This document shows, piece after piece, positions 58,274 through 64,000 of a stretch of 64,000 bases of DNA; position 1 is the stretch's first letter; every line of letters begins with the position of its first letter. The notes below the pieces were generated by a model that was given only the letters and a program-made list of their open reading frames with translations, ran no database searches and was not told the origin of the DNA. The DNA comes from Panulirus ornatus. Taxonomy: Eukaryota; Arthropoda; Malacostraca; Decapoda; Palinuridae. The position numbers and the translations under genes are program-made. The stretch spans positions 18,753,002 through 18,817,001 of the forward strand of contig NC_092226.1 of NCBI RefSeq assembly GCF_036320965.1, in the 5' to 3' direction.

Positions 58274-58515
58274 TTCAAACTTTTTTCTTTCAAACTATTC
58301 GCCATTTCCCGCGTTAGCAAGGTAGCGTTAAGAACAGAGGACTGGGCCTCGGAGGGAATATCCTCACCCGGCCTCGTTCTCTGTTCCTTCTTTTGGAAAA
58401 TTAAAAAAAAAAAAAAAGAGAGGGGAGGATTTCCAGCCGCCCGCTCCCTCCCCTTTTAGTCGCCTTCTACAACACGCAGGGAATACATGGGAAGTATTCT
58501 TTCTCCCCTATCCCC

Positions 58516-58518
<3 letters not shown>
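58272..58518 (-). mobile_element. SINE copy
   Basis: Full-length minus-strand SINE from CCCTGGGGATAGGGGAGA (58518) to GGGAAATGGCGAATAGTTTG and AAAGAAAAAAGTTTGAAAG. An internal A run has grown to about 15 in this copy. Confidence 0.9.

Positions 58519-58612
<94 letters not shown>
58519..58612 (+). repeat. (TA)n and T run
   Basis: (TA)n to about 58597 then about 15 T, which is the A tail of the minus-strand LINE on the right. Confidence 0.97.
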
Positions 58613-59785
58613 CTTTTGCTTTGTCGCTTTCTCCCGCGTTTGCGAGGTAGCGCAAGGAAACAGACGAAAGAAATGGCCCAACCCACCCCCATACACATGT
58701 ATATACATACGTCCACACACGCAAATATACAGACCTACACAGCTTTCCATGGTTTACCCCAGACGCTTCACATGCCTTGATTCAATCCACTGACAGTACG
58801 TCAACCCCGGTATACCACATCGCTCCAATTCACTCTATTCCTTGCTCTCCTTTCACCCTCCTGCATGTTCAGGCCCCGATCACATAAAATCTTTTTCACT
58901 CCATCTTTCCACCTCCAATTTGGTCTCCCTCTTCTCCTCGTTCCCTCCACCTCCGACACATATATCCTCTTGGTCAATCTTTCCTCACTCATTCTCTCCA
59001 TGTGACCAAACCATTTCAAAACACCCTCTTCTGCTCTCTCAACCACGCTCTTTTTATTTCCACACATCTCTCTTACCCTTACGTTACTTACTCGATCAAA
59101 CCACCTCACACCACACACTGTCCTCAAACATCTCATTTCCAGCACATCCATCCTCCTGCGCACAACTCTATCCATAGTCCACGCCTCGCAACCATACAAC
59201 ATTGTTGGAACCACTATTCCTTCAAACATACCCATTTTTGCTTTCCGAGATAATGTTCTCGACTTCCACACATTCTTCAAGGCTCACAGAATTTTCGCCC
59301 CCTCCCCCATCCTATGATCCACTTCCGCTTCCATGTTTCCATCCGCTGCCAGATCCACTCCCAGATATCTAAAACACTTCACTTCCTCCAGTTTTTCTCC
59401 ATTCAAACTCACCTCCCAATTGACTTGACCCTCAACCCTACTGTACCTAATAACCTTGCTCTTATTCACATTTACTCTTAACTTTCTTCTTTCACACACT
59501 TTACCAAACTCAGTCACCAGCTTCTGCAGTTTCTCACATGAATCAGCCACCAGCGCTGTATCATCAGCGAACAACAACTGACTCACTTCCCAAGCTCTCT
59601 CATCCCCAACAGACTTCATACTTGCCCCTCTTTCCAAAACTCTTGCATTCACCTCCCTAACAACCCCATCCATAAACAAATTAAACAACCATGGAGACAT
59701 CACACACCCCTGCCGCAAACCTACATTCACTGAGAACCAATCACTTTCCTCTCTTCCTACACGTACACATGCCTTACATCCTCGA
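58598..59785 (-). mobile_element. young RTE-like LINE copy, 5'-truncated
   Basis: Minus strand from RGCKACVRVGREESDW (59785) through GLRQGCVMSPW, FADDTALV and the C-terminal domain to the stop at 58801, then 3' UTR and A tail at 58598-58800. One substitution turns GGA to TGA near 59281 (after GEGAKIL), splitting the frame into 59284-59730 and 58801-59280. Otherwise intact. It shares subfamily-specific bases with the 49.16 kb copy. Confidence 0.92.
59284..59785 (-). pseudogene. RT fragment ended by a nonsense change
   Basis: Frame covering RT motifs B and C of the copy above. It ends at a TGA produced by a single base change (Gly codon in the 50.9 kb copy). The downstream C-terminal domain at 58801-59280 remains open in the same frame. 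Confidence 0.85.
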
Positions 59786-59810
59786 TGTATATATATATAT
59801 ATAAATTATA

Positions 59811-59984
59811 TATTGGAAAGGATCACAATTTTGCGCGCGATCAAGATATTCCTATGAGTCCACGGGCAAAATGAAACACGATAAGTTCCCAAGTGCACTT
59901 TCGTGTAATAATCACATCATCAGGGGAGACACAAGAGAGAAATATAAGTCAGTCGATATACATCTAAGAGACGATGTACATCAA

Positions 59985-59987
<3 letters not shown>
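59811..59987 (-). mobile_element. Penelope-like terminal repeat
   Basis: Minus-strand copy of the 24953-25138 repeat, from ATCGTCTCTTAGATGTATAT through the hammerhead core to TTGATCGCGCGCAAAATTGT and GATCCTTTCCAATA. Left neighbour is the truncated end of a LINE with a short (TA)n between. Confidence 0.7.
59885..59930 (-). ncRNA. hammerhead ribozyme-like motif, best-preserved copy
   Basis: Minus strand: CTGATGA (59923-59917), GUG/CAC stem II with a seven-base loop, GAAA (59902-59899), GTGCACTT with predicted cleavage between 59891 and 59890, then GGGAAC. Here UCCC before the core pairs fully with GGGA after the cleavage site, giving the stem I that the 25.0 kb copy has lost. Stem III is AGU/ACU only, so a dimer might be needed for activity. 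Activity is inferred. Confidence 0.65.

Positions 59988-60042
<55 letters not shown>
59988..60042 (+). repeat. (TA)n microsatellite
   Basis: About 27 TA units between the PLE repeat and a SINE. Confidence 0.98.
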
Positions 60043-60045
<3 letters not shown>

Positions 60046-60213
60046 TGAACCCTCGAGGAAAAAATCCTCATCTGGTCCCCTTCTCTGCTTCTTCTTTTGT
60101 TAAATCAAAACAGGGTGGGAGAATTTTCAGCCCTCTGCTCCCACTCTTTTCAGTCGTCTTCTACGACACGCAGGGAATACGTGGGCAGTATTCTTTCTCT
60201 CCTATCCCCAGGT
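60043..60213 (-). mobile_element. SINE copy, 3'-truncated
   Basis: Minus strand CCTGGGGATAGGAGAGAAAG through TGTCGTAGAAGACGACTGAA to the region before the shared tail; the last ~50 bases (the LINE-like tail) are missing and replaced by (TA)n. Confidence 0.8.
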
Positions 60214-60835
60214 ATTATATGTATGGAAAGCTACAATATGAATTTTAATTGAGCTACAAAGGGTACATGAGGAGTAATAATCTCTAGTGACCTAAAGCTA
60301 AGGAAGCATAGCACAGAAGCAGTAATAAAGGCTAACATAATTCTAGGCTTCATGGGTAGGGTAGGTCTGTCAACTTTAAGTCTACGGAAGTTATCCTCAC
60401 TCTTTACAGCTCACCGGTGCTTCGCCATATTGAATACCGTGTTCAGTTTTCATCATCTTACTTGAGGAAAGACCGAGACAGGATGGAGAGAATACAAAGG
60501 TGAGCCACCAAGATAGTTCCCTGATTAAGAAAGAAATCCTTCAAAAGCCCACTAAACGAAAAATCTATTTAGCTAAGGAAAGATGTTTAGACATGATCTG
60601 ACACAGGTATTCAAAATCATCAAAGGCTTCGATAAGTCTGATGTAACAAGCTACTTAAGGATAGATTCGGCTGATTTCACTAATGGTTACAAACTCGTGA
60701 TCAAACGCTTTACCTCGCATGAGGCGAAGTACTTTTTTTCTTCAACGGGATTGTTAGCATATGATATGATTTAACAGTCAGTTACAAGAAGTACTGTAGA
60801 TACTTTTGATCATAGACTTTCTCAACATTTCGCTT
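60214..60835 (+). mobile_element. CR1-like LINE, 3' part of the interrupted copy
   Basis: Resumes with YYMYGKLQYEF (60213-60245, compare KVMH.GKNN..YE), then GVIISSDLKLRKHSTEAVIK and ANIILGFMGR near 60265-60360, HIEYRVQFSSSYLRKD near 60430 and QVFKIIKGFDKSDVTSYLRI near 60610-60665. It ends with HEAKYFFSSTG near 60720-60750 and the terminal STVDTFDHRL block. This is the sequence expected after the 56.28 kb break, with perhaps ten codons missing. Confidence 0.85.
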
Positions 60836-63548
60836 CATATCTACAACTTACTATATGAAAAGTTTACAGGCTTTTCTCTCTGAAAAATCTGTATTTCTTT
60901 GTACTCCTGCCGCACTAATCTATGAGCTTCTGTCTTCTTCCACTATTAAAAACAGCCTCGTTAAGACCCGGTGGGCTGTTGCTGTTTGAATTCCTTTATG
61001 TTCCTTACATCTGCCTACGGTAGCTTCTATCAAAGCATTCATCAAGTACCTTCACGTCGTCCAAACCATCATTTTGAACCGTTCCGCAAACATCTCAGCA
61101 ATATCCTCTCTACTCGCTCACTCACACTACTTGCTCGTGCCTGCGTATATCGTATATGATACGCCAGCCAAAATATCATTATATGGTTCACTTCCCTTAA
61201 TCATTTATCGATGTATGTTACGTTTACCTAATCACATCAAAGCCACTTGTAGTATGTAGTGTTTTATAGCTGTGTACCTTCAGCACTACCCTGCAGAAAA
61301 GTGTGGGTTACCCCCCCCCCCCCTTCCCCAGACACACACTCACACACCACTCGTCCGTCAAGGGTGTCAGCCCTCGCCAATAGTTGACGGATCAATTTCC
61401 TAAACCTCAATAAACTTATACCCACCTTTCATGGCATCTCCACCACTGAACTTCCATTCCACTCGCTGCCTTTGAAGTTCCACTCGCTCACTCCACCTCT
61501 GTACATCCATCCATCCACTTGGCCCACTCTCAAGGACACCTCCACCCTTCCATTCCTTACCTGTCGCCAGGCCGGACTAGTTACAGCCCCGGCAACATTA
61601 AGACAAGAATCCCGCTCTAAAGGAGGCTTGGTCTGCACCTAGCAACGACCAGCTGTCGCCTCTGATTCTGTGCAAACTGTAGCAAGTCCAAGGCTGACGA
61701 GCGTCCTTTACTCTGGGCACCAGGTGTCCCCCAGCACAGGGTACGAGCCCAGGTAGAGTCCACACCACGCCACTGTCACTCTCGTAACTATACCGGAAAA
61801 CCACTCCTAATTTTCCGTCTGGCTAAACCGTTAAAGATCTGATGTGCTGCTGTTGGTCAACCGGAAATGAGGTTATCTGTTCTCGTGAACACGGATGCTC
61901 CTTCAGAGCCGTAGCTGAACACAAGATAATAATTATATATTCCAATCCACAACATGCACCGTTAGATATGATTTCTAGAATCGTCAGTCGCAAAAGGATG
62001 TAGACCTTGATGTCTTGACCATTTCCAGAATATCCAGTGCCAAGGGGAGATAAAAAAAAAAAAAATAAGCTCAGAGGGTGAGAGCTTTTCCAGTGATAGT
62101 GGAATGTTCAAAACGCTGACCACGTCCAGAGTACACCCAAACAGGAATGAGGTACTTGTTAAACGAGTATGTTAATCCCATTTTCTACAAAAGGACCCAC
62201 AGCCAAGTAGGGACTACTGATGAGTTTCTCCTGATGCACAGTAGGAGTCGACCAACCTAGTCCAGTCCCTCTGAGGCTAAGGAGGGCGTCATGCTTTCCT
62301 TCTCACGTTACATCGGTGCTCGATGCGACCTCTCCACACACATGCTATGGGAATGCAGGGGGTGAGCACGGGTAGCCAGCGCACCTGGCGGTGGTCGCAG
62401 GTACTTGACACAAGGCCAGCGTCAGAAAACCTCAAGCATGTGGAACAAGTGAAGACGATAATTGAAAGTAAAAGTCATGCCCTCTTCTGGGACCAGCACC
62501 TGCTAACAAACAGGGCGAGTCATCCTTCCTCAGTTTTTCAGTCTACCTCAGTAACACGACTCTTGATACAAGGACAGGAGACGGATCATAATGGACCAAG
62601 TATTCAGTTCAAATTCACCAATCAAGAGATCCTAGCGCAACATTTTTGGTGACCAGACACGTTTTGCAGCTCAACCGTCCCCCGAGAACCCCGTCCTCCC
62701 TCCCACCAGAGTCAGAGGCAGCTGCGTGCTGCTAGAACCAGGAGCTGCGGAAGGTGAGAGATAAAATCGAAGATTTTTTTTTTCCCTTTTTTTTTCTGAT
62801 CAGCGATGTTCTCAACACCAGTTTTAGGTAGAAACGTCAACGCCCAAGCAGGCAAGCGCCCCGGCTGCCCACACCCTGGCCAGCCACACGTCCCACCCTG
62901 CCACACATCCGCAAGCAAATGCCTTCACTTATAACTGTTCTAAGACAAAAATGTTCCAATCTTTTTTCTTACCTGCTGTAACACGAGTACCCACAGATAG
63001 GAGCGGGCAGTTCCGTAGTGGGCCTACTGGACGGCACTTCGGGGTGTCCCCAACTCAAACTGCTCGTCCCACTGTGTGGGTCAGGGGAAGTGACAGCAAC
63101 ACTAGTTCCGCCTGTCGACATAATCACTCATTCAACCCTTAAAAAGAAAAGAGAGAGAAAAAAAAATGTCAACAGATTTATCCGAAACAGATCACTCACT
63201 GACTAAATGTCTCGACATCACTAACTTCATTAACCTCCCTACAGCACGACCGTGGTATATGTGTGTCTCAAGCACAACACAGGCTTATGCAAATTACCCA
63301 GGATGAAGTTAGGAGTCCAGTTTCTTTGGATTCCTTCACGTGTCAAACTGAGGTCAGAAACACGACGATAAGGCTGATGAAGTACCAGACACGTCTGCCC
63401 TGAAGGATGAGACTGACCATCCGCTAAGCTTACCAATCAGTTGTCTTAAAGCAATGGTTCAGTGAGAACAAAACATTTTAAGACCTTCAGGAGAAAGTGA
63501 AATTTACAACAGCAGATCCTTCTATCAACATAATACCATGCAAGAAGA

Positions 63549-63550
<2 letters not shown>
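60836..63550. other. no recognisable gene
   Basis: Long unassigned stretch. Holds a C run at about 61310-61323, an A run at 62054 and T runs at 62776-62797. Frame 62323-62652 (109 codons) shows no domain. No RNA gene seen. Confidence 0.45.

Positions 63551-63630
<80 letters not shown>
63551..63630 (+). repeat. (TA)n microsatellite
   Basis: About 40 TA units beside the chimeric tails below. Confidence 0.98.
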
Positions 63631-63632
<2 letters not shown>

Positions 63633-63672
63633 GCAACTGTTCGCCGTTTCCCGCATTGGTGAGATAGCACCA
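63631..63672 (-). mobile_element. LINE/SINE 3' tail fragment
   Basis: Minus strand GGTGCTATCTCACCAATGCG then GGAAACGGCGAACAG is the shared LINE/SINE 3' tail, running into the (TA)n. It is joined directly to the plus-strand LINE end. Confidence 0.65.
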
Positions 63673-63986
63673 GGAGCAAGAAGAGATTCTGGGTAATCGG
63701 GATCTGAATATGCAGAAGCGTGAAAGGCGTGCACGGGATATAGCCAACTGGAACGATGTGGCACAAGGAGACGACATGCTGTCAATGGACTGAACCAGGC
63801 CATGTGAAGCGGCCGGGGAAAACCATGCAAAAATCTGTATGGCCTGGTTGAAGATGGGAAGCTGTGGTTCCGGCGCATTACACATGACAGCTGAACTACA
63901 GATGTGAGCAAATGCTGCCTTTCCTCTTCTGTTCTTAGCGCAACCTCGCTAACTCGGGAAACGGCGAGCAAGTTTGGCGGGGTAAA
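63673..63986 (+). mobile_element. RTE-like LINE 3' end, divergent subfamily
   Basis: Coding end reads RDLNMQKRERRARDIANWND and then DMLSMD before a stop at about 63794 (compare RGLNMQEGERRARNRVNWSD). The 3' UTR is the long form: GGTTCCGGCGCATTACACAT, TGACAGCT, then TCTGTTCTTAGCGCAACCTC and GCTAACTCGGGAAACGGCGA. This tail is the closest LINE match to the SINE's 3' end. Confidence 0.8.
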
Positions 63987-64000
63987 ATTTTTGAGTGTCT

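Overview
This looks like about 64 kb of repeat-dominated eukaryotic nuclear DNA. The dense (TA)n, (GA)n/(CT)n and (CA)n microsatellites, the many minisatellites and the mixture of several non-LTR retrotransposon families with Penelope-like (PLE) pieces best fit an arthropod, probably a decapod crustacean; the species cannot be fixed from the sequence. I found no host protein gene, rRNA or tRNA gene that I can defend. Nearly all long open frames are low-complexity repeats, antisense shadows or retrotransposon reverse transcriptase (RT).

Layout. 1-3.8 kb: 144 copies of a 21-bp G-rich minisatellite, grading into decayed units and (GA)n. 5.0-7.2 kb: a CR1-like LINE relic on the minus strand. 7.4-10.7 kb: degenerate minisatellites, a foldback of LINE tails and a 34-bp minisatellite. 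11.7-14 kb: two other LINE relics. 14-20.3 kb: small tandem repeats and LINE relics. 20.8-27 kb: SINE copies, LINE 3' tails and two PLE terminal repeats, one with an intact hammerhead ribozyme core. 27.5-31.7 kb and 35.5-37 kb: Jockey-like LINE relics, the second splitting a 33/36-bp minisatellite. 39.8-41.3 kb: a 21/42-bp minisatellite. 42.7-49 kb: LINE tails, a tRNA-derived SINE and older RTE-like, CR1-like and PLE relics. 49.1-60.8 kb: a nest of young RTE-like LINE copies, SINEs, PLE repeats and (TA)n blocks. 60.8-63.5 kb: nothing recognised. 63.6-64 kb: another RTE-like 3' end.

How the parts relate. The main active-looking family is an RTE-like LINE. Its best copy (50.86-53.05 kb) has an uninterrupted RT and C-terminal frame but lacks its endonuclease; other copies are truncated, internally deleted, 5'-inverted or broken by a stop codon. 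A short SINE of about 215 bp shares its 3' end with this LINE's tail, so the LINE machinery probably mobilised it. PLE terminal repeats carry hammerhead-like motifs, and PLE GIY-YIG endonuclease relics lie nearby. Young insertions of all three kinds abut (TA)n tracts. A CR1-like LINE at 54.95 kb is interrupted at 56.28 kb and resumes near 60.2 kb, so most of the nest between is a pile of later insertions. Family names rest on motifs read by eye; no database search was possible. Coordinates of relics and repeats are good to about 10-30 bases.
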